Under the pieces are notes generated by a model. The model ran no database searches, had not been told where the DNA came from, and was given only the letters and a program-made list of their open reading frames with translations. Both the position numbers and the translations under genes were made by a program. A stretch of DNA of 64,000 nucleotides from Alphaproteobacteria bacterium (GTDB taxonomy: Bacteria; Pseudomonadota; Alphaproteobacteria; Caulobacterales; Parvularculaceae), in the NCBI GenBank assembly GCA_030433215.1, contig JAUIMC010000007.1:1-64000 (forward strand), written 5' to 3'. How positions within the stretch are numbered: position 1 is the stretch's first letter; every line of letters starts with the position of its first letter. Positions 39,681-47,710 of the stretch are shown one piece after another.

Positions 39681-39758
39681 GGGGATGAGGGATTCGGGAC
39701 TAGGGATTGGGAAGGATCGCTGCCGCCTCCTTTTCCCTAATCCCCAATCCCTAGTCCC
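39681..39758. repeat. Inverted repeat whose arms are G-quadruplex-type motifs
   Basis: GGGGatgaGGGattcGGGactaGGGattGGG ... CCCtaatCCCCaatCCCtagtCCC; arms GGGACTAGGGATTGGG (39696..39711) and CCCAATCCCTAGTCCC (39743..39758) perfectly complementary. Confidence 0.8.
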
Positions 39759-40222
39759 TGCTCTATTCCCGGAAATTCAAAAACGCCGGCGATGCGCTGG
39801 CGCCACCAGCGGTTCATCCAGCTCTCAACCACGGCGCGGCCCGCATAGGCGTGAATGAAAGCGTTGGGAGAGGATGCGACGCCGCAATGTTTCGCCGGGC
39901 CGTTGGCCGCGACGCGAAAGATCACGACGTCGCCGACTTCGATGTCTTTTGTCTCTTTCTCCACGAGATGACGGCGCGCGGCGGAGAGGAGCGGTTCGTC
40001 ACAATGCCGTTCGTTCCAATCCGGCGTGTAAGGCGGCGGCGTTTCCGGCTCACTGCCGTAAAGCTCGCGCCACACCCCGCGAATGAGCCCGAGACAGTCG
40101 CAGCCCGCCCCTTTCGCGCTTGCTTGGTGCACATAAGGCGTGCCGATCCATTGACCAGCGGCGGCAATGACGCGCGCGCGGGTGATGATTGCGGGCGAAG
40201 GCGATGGGGCCTGGGCGCTCAT
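39737..40222 (-). CDS. GTA g14 homologue: NlpC/P60 cell-wall peptidase
   Basis: AAGQWIGTPYVHQASAKGAGCDCLGLIRGVWRELYG...GDVVIFRVAANGPAKHCGVAS. Confidence 0.93.
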   Translation of the reverse strand: MSAQAPSPSPAIITRARVIAAAGQWIGTPYVHQASAKGAGCDCLGLIRGVWRELYGSEPETPPPYTPDWNERHCDEPLLSAARRHLVEKETKDIEVGDVVIFRVAANGPAKHCGVASSPNAFIHAYAGRAVVESWMNRWWRQRIAGVFEFPGIEQGLGIGD

Positions 40223-40314
40223 GCGACAGCGCTCCATGCTTGCGTTTCGTTGCAGACGCGCCCGCCTTCGCCTAAGCTGATTTCTGCAAGGCCGGAACAC
40301 AGGACAAGGTTTCG

Positions 40315-40626
40315 ATGACCGCAAGACGCATTCCGAAGCGGCCGATCCGCGCGCTTGAGTGGCTCTTCGGGCTTGTCTTTATTGCAAGCCAACCGCTCCT
40401 CATTGCGAAAAGACAGCCCCTTACCGGAGACTACTGGCTCGATTACGCCGTCATTCTTGCCTACCTCATCGTCACCGCGGCCGCCGTGATCGGCGTCTTG
40501 GACGGCTTGCCGCGTCTCATCGGACGCAAGCCTCCCCTCCGGTGGGCCGGCGCCGTCGCCATTCTCGCCGCCGCGGCCTTCATCTATTACGGATGGTTCG
40601 ACAGTTTCATCGCGTCGTTCCTGTAA
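40315..40626 (+). CDS. Small three-TM membrane protein encoded convergently inside the GTA operon
   Basis: MTARRIPKRPIRALEWLFGLVFIASQPLLIAKRQPLTGDYWLDYAVILAYLIVTAAAVIGVLDGL...; aggacaagg RBS-like sequence 5-7 nt upstream; fits the intergenic gap exactly. Confidence 0.65.
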   Translation: MTARRIPKRPIRALEWLFGLVFIASQPLLIAKRQPLTGDYWLDYAVILAYLIVTAAAVIGVLDGLPRLIGRKPPLRWAGAVAILAAAAFIYYGWFDSFIASFL

Positions 40627-40634
40627 CCGGACAC

Positions 40635-41513
40635 TCATTTCAGCTTGCCTCCGTCGTTTTTCTCCCCCTTCAGCGGATAGGAAATCGCGAAGTCGTTGCC
40701 GGGCATGAAGGGCTGGCCGCGGAAATTGATCGCGTTGGAGAATTTCGCTTTGCAGGTCGTGAAGCGCTTGTCGCAGCCCGCCGTGGCGGTGAATGTATCG
40801 CCGATGTCGATCGCCGCGCCCGCGGGCAACCACAGGGCGACGGCGCCGTTCTGGGTCTGCGTCTTCACATGTGCGGAGAGCCCGGCATTGGCGCCGGTCG
40901 TCCATGTGAGAAGCCCGTGCGCGAACCAGCCGTCCTCGAAAGAGGAAAACCCGTCCGCAATAAAACTCTGCGCGTCTTTCAGCGCCGTCACCTCGCCAGC
41001 GGTTTTATAGGCGGCGTTATCGAGATCGACGCCGCATTTCACGCTCCCGAGATTGACGTCGCAAAGATGCTGATAGACGCGGCCTACGGGCTGATCGAGA
41101 TGATGCGACAGCCCTCTCAGTTCCGCGCGGAAGGCGCCGCCTTCGCGCTTCACTTCGCCGACAACGCCTTTTTTCAGGAGGACGCGCTGCGAAACCGCCG
41201 CCCAGTTGACGCGGAAGACTTCGACATCCGCGCCGTCATAACGCCCGGCGGCAAGATCTTCCCCCGACAGGGCCGACGCGGCGAGCGCGCCCTCAATGTC
41301 GGCATTGTCGACAGCAAGATCGGCGGAAGACGACAGCGCCGAGCCGGTCGCGCCCGTGTCGGGCAGGAAATCCGTTCCGTCAAAGGAAAGCGCGCGGTCG
41401 TGATCGGTGAAACCGAGCACAACCCCGTCGCGGCGCGTCACCCGCCAGCAGGTGGCGAGCGTCGTCGCGCCGGTTGCAAGATGCGTCTGGAGATCGGGAT
41501 CGAGCGAGCGCAT
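40635..41513 (-). CDS. GTA g13 homologue: DUF2163 tail hub protein
   Basis: THLATGATTLATCWRVTRRDGVVLGFTDHDRALSFDGTDFLPDTGATGSAL...CDVNLGSVKCGVDL...CDKRFTTCKAKFSNAINFRGQPFMPGND. Confidence 0.94.
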   Translation of the reverse strand: MRSLDPDLQTHLATGATTLATCWRVTRRDGVVLGFTDHDRALSFDGTDFLPDTGATGSALSSSADLAVDNADIEGALAASALSGEDLAAGRYDGADVEVFRVNWAAVSQRVLLKKGVVGEVKREGGAFRAELRGLSHHLDQPVGRVYQHLCDVNLGSVKCGVDLDNAAYKTAGEVTALKDAQSFIADGFSSFEDGWFAHGLLTWTTGANAGLSAHVKTQTQNGAVALWLPAGAAIDIGDTFTATAGCDKRFTTCKAKFSNAINFRGQPFMPGNDFAISYPLKGEKNDGGKLK

Positions 41514-42145
41514 CAGACCAGCACCTCGATCAGCGGGATCGACGGAATGTCCCCCGCCTCGAAGGCCGCGAGATTGATGCGCAGCTCATCCGTATCGAAG
41601 CGCACGGGACAATCGAACAGGAACCCCGCCGTCACCGAGAGCCCGGCGCCGGGCGGCGCGGCGAAGGTCACGGCGCCGCTGGTTTCATCCACCGTGAAAT
41701 CGGCGCCCTCGGTTTGTTCAACGCCGTCCACGGCAACGAGGACCGACCCTGCGACGGGTTTCTTCACGGGCCGCCCATAGGACGCCCCGCCGGAGACATA
41801 GCGCTTCACAAGCTGGAAGCCGGTTTCGCTCCCGTCGCCGGTTCCGATCAGCTGATCATCAGGCGCGGGGGGTTGCGCCAGCGCGCAGCTTTTAAAATCG
41901 AACGGGTCGCGGAAGCGGAAGCCGTAAAGCCGTCCGTGGCGCGCCTCGAAAAAGGCGATGACATTTTCAATGTCAGCGATGGATTTGACGCCGTAACCGG
42001 CATTGAACGACCGCCGCGAGCCCGCCCAGGGCGAGTTGCGCTCTTCATGGCCGGAAACGAGCGCGACAATGTCGGTGCGGCGCGTCGGCCCGCCTTCGGA
42101 GTTCAGCGCGATGTCGACGGGGAATAAAACTTCGTGGAAGGACAT
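41513..42145 (-). CDS. GTA g12 homologue: DUF2460 distal tail protein
   Basis: FHEVLFPVDIALNSEGGPTRRTDIVALVSGHEERNSPWAGSRRSFNAGYGVKS...FFEARHGRLYGFRFRDPFDFKS. Confidence 0.94.
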   Translation of the reverse strand: MSFHEVLFPVDIALNSEGGPTRRTDIVALVSGHEERNSPWAGSRRSFNAGYGVKSIADIENVIAFFEARHGRLYGFRFRDPFDFKSCALAQPPAPDDQLIGTGDGSETGFQLVKRYVSGGASYGRPVKKPVAGSVLVAVDGVEQTEGADFTVDETSGAVTFAAPPGAGLSVTAGFLFDCPVRFDTDELRINLAAFEAGDIPSIPLIEVLV

Positions 42146-42183
42146 GGGTTGTTACTCAACTGAACGATTTCTGCTTTTCTCAC

Positions 42184-42306
42184 CCTCATCGGCCCTTCGG
42201 GCCACTTCCCCCGCCAGCGGGGGAAGAGAACGCCCGCCTAGAAAGCGTGACATTTCTCCTCCCCCGTTTACGGGGGAGGTGTCAGCGAAGCTGACGGAGG
42301 GGGTTG
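42184..42306. repeat. Composite palindromic repeat, copy 1 (between GTA g11 and g12)
   Basis: catcggcccttcgggccacttcccccgccagcgggggaagag ... cctcccccgtttacgggggaggtgtcagcgaagctgacggagggggtt. Confidence 0.85.
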
Positions 42307-42327
42307 AGGCGCTTAGCAAACGCATGC

Positions 42328-42861
42328 TCACAGATTCCGCTGCCCTCTCCCCACTGCGCGCGCCAAGGCGGCGGCCAGTTGCGTTTCGGAGCGGCGAAAG
42401 CTTTGAACATCCGTGACGCCGGGGAGCGAGATGTTCACGGTCATTCCAGAGGCTCCCAAGGGCCGGACATTGCCGGCGCCGGCGGGCGTGAACAGCTCCG
42501 GCCCGCGCTCGCCCACGAGATAAGACTGGCGCGGGGAAACGAAACCGCCATTGGCGCGCCCGCCCCCGAAGACATTGCCGAGCGCGCCCGCGACAAGGTT
42601 CTGCACGGGCTGGCGCACAAGGCTGTTGATCGCGAAGCGGCGCAAATCCTTCAGGAGGGCGTCGGTCAGTTTCTTGAAGGACAACTCGCCGCGTTCGGCT
42701 GCGCGCGAGAGGTTGGACTGGATCGAACGCGCCGCGGTCGCAAACGCCTCGTCGATGAGCGCGGCGGCGGGCGCGATGCGCTCGCGCGCGAGCTTTTCGA
42801 TTTCCGCCGCGCCCGCTTCGAGGTCCGCCATGTCGACCGTGACGTTTACATGCTCAGGCAT
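42328..42861 (-). CDS. GTA g11 homologue: short tail tape measure protein
   Basis: RFAINSLVRQPVQNLVAGALGNVFGGGRANGGFVSPRQSYLVGERGPELFTP. Confidence 0.88.
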   Translation of the reverse strand: MPEHVNVTVDMADLEAGAAEIEKLARERIAPAAALIDEAFATAARSIQSNLSRAAERGELSFKKLTDALLKDLRRFAINSLVRQPVQNLVAGALGNVFGGGRANGGFVSPRQSYLVGERGPELFTPAGAGNVRPLGASGMTVNISLPGVTDVQSFRRSETQLAAALARAVGRGQRNL

Positions 42862-43024
42862 CGCCGCCTCCATATTGTTTGATGAGCGCTTTCAGCGCGT
42901 CGCGAGTCATGGCCTCTCCTTGCGGCAGGACCGCGTCGAGAAGCGCGCGCCATTCGGCGGCGGAGAGCGCCCAGAAGGCTTCCGGCGCGAGACCCAGGCG
43001 CAAAATCGCGAAAGAAAACATCAT
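42854..43024 (-). CDS. GTA g10.1 homologue (rcc01693-like tail assembly chaperone), 56 aa
   Basis: Own translation: MMFSFAILRLGLAPEAFWALSAAEWRALLDAVLPQGEAMTRDALKALIKQYGGGDA; overlaps both neighbours; absent from supplied ORF track in this frame. Confidence 0.85.
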   Translation of the reverse strand: MMFSFAILRLGLAPEAFWALSAAEWRALLDAVLPQGEAMTRDALKALIKQYGGGDA

Positions 43025-43359
43025 GCGCCATGACTGTGAGCCTCCCCCGATGCGGGCTTTCCCGGCGCGTCATCGCTCCCGAGCGCCTCGAAAGCCTTGG
43101 CGATGGCGCGCGTCGCCTCCGACAAATCGATGTCGCTCGCTTTCAGGGCTTCGAGCGTCAGCGCCGCACCGCCGCCAGCCAAAAGCGCATGAAGAACAAG
43201 CACAATGTCGGAGACGCGGGGGCTTTTCAGCCGCGCCTGCAAGGCGGAGAGATCGCCGCCGAAGCGCTCCTCCATATCCGCAAGCGCGCCGAGCGTAAGG
43301 CGGAGCGTTTTTTCCTCTCCATTGATCCTGATGCGCGCATCGCCGCGGGGATGGGTCAT
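43021..43359 (-). CDS. GTA g10 homologue (gene transfer agent family tail assembly protein)
   Basis: ARIRINGEEKTLRLTLGALADMEERFGGDLSALQARLKSPRVSDIVLVLHALLAGGG. Confidence 0.9.
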   Translation of the reverse strand: MTHPRGDARIRINGEEKTLRLTLGALADMEERFGGDLSALQARLKSPRVSDIVLVLHALLAGGGAALTLEALKASDIDLSEATRAIAKAFEALGSDDAPGKPASGEAHSHGA

Positions 43360-43386
43360 GATGCTCTCCCCAACTGGCCGGGCCTT

Positions 43387-43521
43387 CCTCCTCCCCCGCT
43401 TGCGGGGGAGGTGTCCCGAAGGGACGGAGGGGGTGAAACCCCAGATATCCAAGTCGGCAAGCCGGTGAGAGCCCCCCCATCCCCGGCTTCGCCGGTACTT
43501 CCCCCGCAAGCGGGGGAAGAG
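43387..43521. repeat. Composite palindromic repeat, copy 2 (between GTA g9 and g10)
   Basis: cctcccccgcttgcgggggaggtgtcccgaagggacggagggggt ... cccccatccccggcttcgccggtacttcccccgcaagcgggggaagag. Confidence 0.85.
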
Positions 43522-43550
43522 GGAAATTGTAACAAGCGCTCAACCATGCC

Positions 43551-43970
43551 TCACCCCTCCGCGGTGAAACTCAGCGCGCCGGCGCTTTCGAGCGCCAGCG
43601 ACATGGACGCCTCGCGGTCATGCTCGCCGGCGTAATCGAGATTGGCGATGAGGAACGCGCCTTCGATGGTTCCGAAGCCGGGCACGATCACCTGCCAGCT
43701 GCGCGCCTCATTGGCGAAGAAAACGCCGCGCACTTCTTCCGCCGCTGCATCGTTCAGGAACACCCCGGCGCCGGAGACCGACGCCTGGCGAACCCCGGCG
43801 CCCGCGAGCAATTCGCGCCAGCCGCCCGCCGATTGCGAATGGGTGACGTCGACGGTCTGCGCGTTCAAGGACAGCGACTTCGTGCGCAAGCCGCCGATAA
43901 CGGAGAAGCTTTCTGGCGTTTCGCCGTCGCCGAGTTTCAGCAATAAGTCTTTGCCTTTTTGTGCAGGCAT
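43551..43970 (-). CDS. GTA g9 homologue: major tail protein (TP901-1-like)
   Basis: MPAQKGKDLLLKLGDGETPESFSVIGGLRTKSLSLNAQTVDVTHSQSAGGWRELLAGAG. Confidence 0.94.
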   Translation of the reverse strand: MPAQKGKDLLLKLGDGETPESFSVIGGLRTKSLSLNAQTVDVTHSQSAGGWRELLAGAGVRQASVSGAGVFLNDAAAEEVRGVFFANEARSWQVIVPGFGTIEGAFLIANLDYAGEHDREASMSLALESAGALSFTAEG

Positions 43971-43981
43971 GATGAGACTCC

Positions 43982-44389
43982 TTAATGAGACTGCGTCACG
44001 GCGCGAAAGCGCGCGACGCCCTGATAGATTTCGCCGTCGAGGCGCCTAAAGGCGTCGGCGAAGACAAACCGGATATTGACGAGATCATGACCGGAGAGCG
44101 TCAGCGCCGCGTCGTGCAGCGCGTCGTAAACCCCGGAGAGAATGCGCTTCACCTCGCGCCGACCCGCGTAACGGGAAAAGGCGTAGAGCTTCAGCTCGTG
44201 CTCAAGCGCGCCGTCGACGCCCTTGTAATCGCTCGCCCGCGCTTCGCCGATAGTGAGATAGGGAAAGAGCGCCGACGGCGGCGGGTCATCGAAGATGCGC
44301 GCGGGGTCGCCGATCTGCGCTTTCAGCGCTTCGTCGGCGCGAAGCGCCTGATAGACGGCCTTCTGCAATTCCCACTGGGCGTCGGTCAT
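43982..44389 (-). CDS. GTA g8 homologue: DUF3168 tail terminator
   Basis: MTDAQWELQKAVYQALRADEALKAQIGDPARIFDDPPPSALFPYLTIGEARASDYKG. Confidence 0.92.
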   Translation of the reverse strand: MTDAQWELQKAVYQALRADEALKAQIGDPARIFDDPPPSALFPYLTIGEARASDYKGVDGALEHELKLYAFSRYAGRREVKRILSGVYDALHDAALTLSGHDLVNIRFVFADAFRRLDGEIYQGVARFRAVTQSH

Positions 44390-44703
44390 GACAGCACCTC
44401 CTCGCAAATCAGCGTCAGGCGCTTTTCGCGCCCGTCATCGCTCTCGATACTGACGGTCTCGTAGGTCTCGCCCGCGAAGACGATCCGCGTTCCGAGCGCG
44501 ATATCGGACCGGAAGCGGATGGTCGCGGCGATGCGTTTGAGACGGTTTTCGCGGTCGCCGGCGAAATCGCGGGTGGAGGATAGCCGCTCCACATCGGCCC
44601 AGAGTTCGGGGCCCGATAGATAAGCGACGCTGGCGCCGCCCGCCTCGTCTTCCGTGCGTTCGGGCGTCAACAGCTCGATCTTGTGACGAAGGGCGCCGAT
44701 CAC
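44386..44703 (-). CDS. GTA g7 homologue: head closure/head-tail adaptor
   Basis: MIGALRHKIELLTPERTEDEAGGASVAYLSGPELWADVERLSSTRDFAGDREN. Confidence 0.9.
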   Translation of the reverse strand: MIGALRHKIELLTPERTEDEAGGASVAYLSGPELWADVERLSSTRDFAGDRENRLKRIAATIRFRSDIALGTRIVFAGETYETVSIESDDGREKRLTLICEEVLS

Positions 44704-45260
44704 AGCCGCGCCTCCTTATAAGGCGCGATCAGCGCGTCGACGCTGCGCGGCACGGCGTAGATGCGCGTCTCGCCCGCCGCCTCGCGGGTTTCGAAAAAGA
44801 ACGCGGCGAGCGTCAGCACCGCCTGTTTCAACGGCGCCGGCACGGCCTCGGCGTCTTCATAACCGGCAGTGAAATCGATATGCACGCCGCCGACTTTCGG
44901 CGCCGGCAAGGGCCAGGGCCCGGCGGGGCGAAGGCGCGCGCCGGTTCCGAGAACCGCATCGTAAAGCGAAGGGGAAACCTCCTGCGGGTCGCCCGCGCCG
45001 TCGATCACCGCCACCGCATCGATGGCGGACACGGGCGAGAGCGGCAGGAACAGCGTTTCTTCCGGCGCCGCATCGAGCGCCAGACGCCATTGCTGCGGCA
45101 TCAGCGCAAGACCGCCGCGCGCCTCGAGCGCGCGCACAGCCGCGACAGCCAAGCCCGTAATGAGCGCGTCTTCATCGTCGCTCGTCACACGCAGATGCGC
45201 TTTCAGGTCGGCCAGGGTCACCGGCTCCGCCGCCGGCGGGGAAAGAAGAGTGAGGGACAT
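44700..45260 (-). CDS. GTA g6 homologue: head-tail connector (phage gp6-like)
   Basis: AEPVTLADLKAHLRVTSDDEDALITGLAVAAVRALEARGGLALMPQQWRLALD. Confidence 0.92.
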   Translation of the reverse strand: MSLTLLSPPAAEPVTLADLKAHLRVTSDDEDALITGLAVAAVRALEARGGLALMPQQWRLALDAAPEETLFLPLSPVSAIDAVAVIDGAGDPQEVSPSLYDAVLGTGARLRPAGPWPLPAPKVGGVHIDFTAGYEDAEAVPAPLKQAVLTLAAFFFETREAAGETRIYAVPRSVDALIAPYKEARL

Positions 45261-45300
45261 GTTTGGGCTCGTCCGTTGTTGATGTTCAAGCTTTCCCCCC

Positions 45301-45382
45301 GCTCATCCCGGCGAAAGCCGGGATCTCGTTCAGCAGAGTCGGAGTCTGCGGTTGGAGATTCCGGCCTGCGCCGGAATGAGCG
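45301..45382. repeat. MITE-like palindromic repeat with CGCTCATCCCGGC/GCCGGAATGAGCG ends, copy 1
   Basis: gctcatcccggcgaaagccgggatctc...gagattccggcctgcgccggaatgagcgg. Confidence 0.8.
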
Positions 45383-45395
45383 GAAGAAGGGGGCC

Positions 45396-46628
45396 TTACG
45401 ACGCAAATTTCAGGAACTTGATCGCTTCGAAATCCTGAACGCCGCCGCCGACACGCTTGGTCGTGTAGAAGAGGACGTAAGGTTTCGCCGAATAAGGATC
45501 GCGCAACACCCGCACGCCGACGCGGTCGACAATGAGATAGGCGCGGCGGAAATCCCCGAACGCAATCGAATGCGTGTCGGACCCGATATCCGGCATGTCC
45601 TCGGCTTCGGTCACCGGATAGCCCATGAGGCGCGCGGGCTCGCCCGGCTCACTATTGGGCTGCCAGAGATAATTGCCTTCCGTGTCTTTGAATTTGCGCA
45701 GGGCGCCGACGACGGAGCGGTTCATGAGGAAGCGCCCGTTGGCGCGGTAGGCCTGCTTCGGCAGATAGATGAGGTCGAGCAATTTGTCCGACGGGTTCGA
45801 CGCGGGGAACGCGCCGTCGGCGCCCGTGGCGATGAAGCCGAGCTCATCCGGGTCTTTCGTGGCGTCCGCGGCGATGTCATAGGTGAGGATGCCCTTCGGC
45901 GCGGTCGTCCCGTTGCCGGAGATGAAAGCGGCGGATTCTTGCACCGCGAATTCCGTCTGCACCTCGTCGGCGAGCCATTGCTCGATATCGACAATGGAAT
46001 CGTCGAGCAGCGTCTGCGACGCCGCCGGCATGGCGTAGAGCTCCATGGTCGGGAAATCGAGCGCGGTCAGGGTCGGCGCGGTCGTGGCGCTGTCGCGCGC
46101 CGTCGTTTCCGCGACCCAGCCGGCGACCGTATCGCCGTTGGAGACGGGCTTGCGGAATGTATTGCCGCCGATTTCGCGCACCGAGGCGATCTGGCGGATG
46201 GGCGAGATGTCTTTCACGGCGGCGGTGATCATGCGCTCGACTTCATTGGGCGCGAGATAACCGCCCTCCTCCCCGGTTCCCGTGTTGACGGACTTTGCTT
46301 CGAGATTCGCGACGGCGGTCGCGTCGCCGACGCGCATATAGCGCATGAAGGCGGCTTTGCGCTCGTCGGGTTCCGCAAGGCGGGTTTCGCCCAGTTGCGG
46401 ACGCTGGTTTTTGAGCGCCAGGCGGTCGACAGCGGCTTTCTGTTCCGTCACGGCCGCATTGATGCGCTCGACCTTTTCGGCGAGCACCACATCGTCGCGG
46501 CTTTTCTCTTCGAGCGCTCCGAGGCGCTCGTCATTGGCGTCCTTGAAAGCTTCAAAAGCGGTGAGGAATTCGCGCATGGCGCCGCGGAGTTCCGCATTGG
46601 GCGCGTCGGCTTTGGTTTCGATAGTCAT
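45396..46628 (-). CDS. GTA g5 homologue: HK97-type major capsid protein
   Basis: NTGTGEEGGYLAPNEVERMITAAVKDISPIRQIASVREIGGNTFRKPVSNGDTVAGWVAETTARDSATTAPTL. Confidence 0.97.
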   Translation of the reverse strand: MTIETKADAPNAELRGAMREFLTAFEAFKDANDERLGALEEKSRDDVVLAEKVERINAAVTEQKAAVDRLALKNQRPQLGETRLAEPDERKAAFMRYMRVGDATAVANLEAKSVNTGTGEEGGYLAPNEVERMITAAVKDISPIRQIASVREIGGNTFRKPVSNGDTVAGWVAETTARDSATTAPTLTALDFPTMELYAMPAASQTLLDDSIVDIEQWLADEVQTEFAVQESAAFISGNGTTAPKGILTYDIAADATKDPDELGFIATGADGAFPASNPSDKLLDLIYLPKQAYRANGRFLMNRSVVGALRKFKDTEGNYLWQPNSEPGEPARLMGYPVTEAEDMPDIGSDTHSIAFGDFRRAYLIVDRVGVRVLRDPYSAKPYVLFYTTKRVGGGVQDFEAIKFLKFAS

Positions 46629-46632
46629 TTAC

Positions 46633-47292
46633 TCATACTCCTTGGTGAGACAATTTTCGGGCCGCGGCGTTCAGCGTTTGCGCAAAAAGACGGGCGCCCG
46701 CCCCTTCCGTGGGGGACAGCGGAGCGGGCGCCCGGCCGGCTGCGAAGGCGGCCGATGCGTGATCGGCGCGCCTTCGCGCGCGGCTGGTTCGCGTCTCTTG
46801 CGCGGCAAGGGAGGGGGAAACGCGAACCGGTTCTTTGAAGATTTTCGCGACGGCGGCGGGATCGAATTCCGGGCGCGCGGGGCCGACCCGCATCACCCGC
46901 GCCTCGCGCGCCATGGGGAAGGTGACGATGGAGACTTCCCAGAGATCGGCCTCGAGAATGCGCCGCCCGGTTTTCGTGCGCGACGCGCGCAAAGTCTGAT
47001 AGCCGATGGAAAGCCCGTTGAGGGCGCCGCCTTCCAAAAGCGCGTGGACCTCCCTGGCGCGCGGCGATGAGAGGATCAGCTCGCCCTTGACGAAAAGGCC
47101 GTAAGTATCCTCGCGCAGGAGCGTCCAGCGGCCGATGGGCGCCTCCGCTGCATGGCTGTAAAGCATGGCGGGCTTCGGTTTCTTCTTGAGCGACCTTGCA
47201 AAGGTGCCGGGCGCGACGACATCGCCATTGAGGTCCGCGATGTTGAAGACGGAGGCATAGCCTTCGATTTCCGCGATGAAATGGTCCATCAC
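46633..47292 (-). CDS. GTA g4 homologue: HK97 prohead protease
   Basis: EIEGYASVFNIADLNGDVVAPGTFARSLKKKPKPAMLYSHAAEAPIGRWTLLREDTYGLFVKGEL. Confidence 0.95.
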   Translation of the reverse strand: MMDHFIAEIEGYASVFNIADLNGDVVAPGTFARSLKKKPKPAMLYSHAAEAPIGRWTLLREDTYGLFVKGELILSSPRAREVHALLEGGALNGLSIGYQTLRASRTKTGRRILEADLWEVSIVTFPMAREARVMRVGPARPEFDPAAVAKIFKEPVRVSPSLAAQETRTSRARRRADHASAAFAAGRAPAPLSPTEGAGARLFAQTLNAAARKLSHQGV

Positions 47293-47293
47293 G

Positions 47294-47420
47294 CACCCCC
47301 TCCGTCAGCTTCTCTGACACCTCCCCCGCAAGCGGGGGAGGAGGCGCGTTGCGCTTCAAGAAGGAGCGCCCCTCTTCCCCCGCTTGCGGGGGAAGTACCG
47401 GCGAAGCCGGGGATGGGGGT
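47294..47420. repeat. Composite palindromic repeat, copy 3 (between GTA g3.5 and g4)
   Basis: acccctccgtcagcttctctgacacctcccccgcaagcgggggagg ... ctcttcccccgcttgcgggggaagtaccggcgaagccggggatgggggt. Confidence 0.85.
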
Positions 47421-47437
47421 GGCGAAAAAACAAACCA

Positions 47438-47710
47438 TCACTCGCCCTCCCCGCGCGCATCGAGTTTCTCTTCAATGCGCACCAGCGTTGCGGACATGAA
47501 GCGCGCCTGTTCCTCGAGGCGCGCAGTGCGCTCGATGATTTCGTGATTATCGTCGGCGCGTCGTTCGAGCTGCGCCAGGCGTTCCGACGCGGCGCCGGCC
47601 CAGACGAGCCCCAGCCCCGACTGCACGATCAGCGCCGCGCCGATGGCGACGGTGACGCGCAGCTCCATAGGTTTGTCGAGGGGGCTTTTGGGGAAGGAAA
47701 CGCTATGCAT
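47438..47710 (-). CDS. GTA g3.5-position small TM/coiled-coil protein
   Basis: MHSVSFPKSPLDKPMELRVTVAIGAALIVQSGLGLVWAGAASERLAQLERRADDNHEIIERTARLEEQARFMSATLVRIEEKLDARGEGE; start overlaps portal stop. Confidence 0.8.
   Translation of the reverse strand: MHSVSFPKSPLDKPMELRVTVAIGAALIVQSGLGLVWAGAASERLAQLERRADDNHEIIERTARLEEQARFMSATLVRIEEKLDARGEGE

Noticed and set aside
43387-43521. Possible CRISPR-like array from repeated cccccgc-ttgc-ggggg units
   Set aside because: Units are palindromic, at most two per locus, in differing orientation and without regular spacers; no cas genes
43070-43547. ORFs translating as ...PLPPLAGEVPAKPGMGG... / ...TPPPQAGEE... (also 46625..47359, 47349..47546, 48736..48936)
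   Set aside because: These are chance translations of the composite palindromic repeats fused to neighbouring frames, not proteins
44880-46838. 652-aa plus-strand ORF spanning GTA g6, repeat and capsid gene
   Set aside because: Crosses three real minus-strand features including a palindromic repeat; antisense shadow
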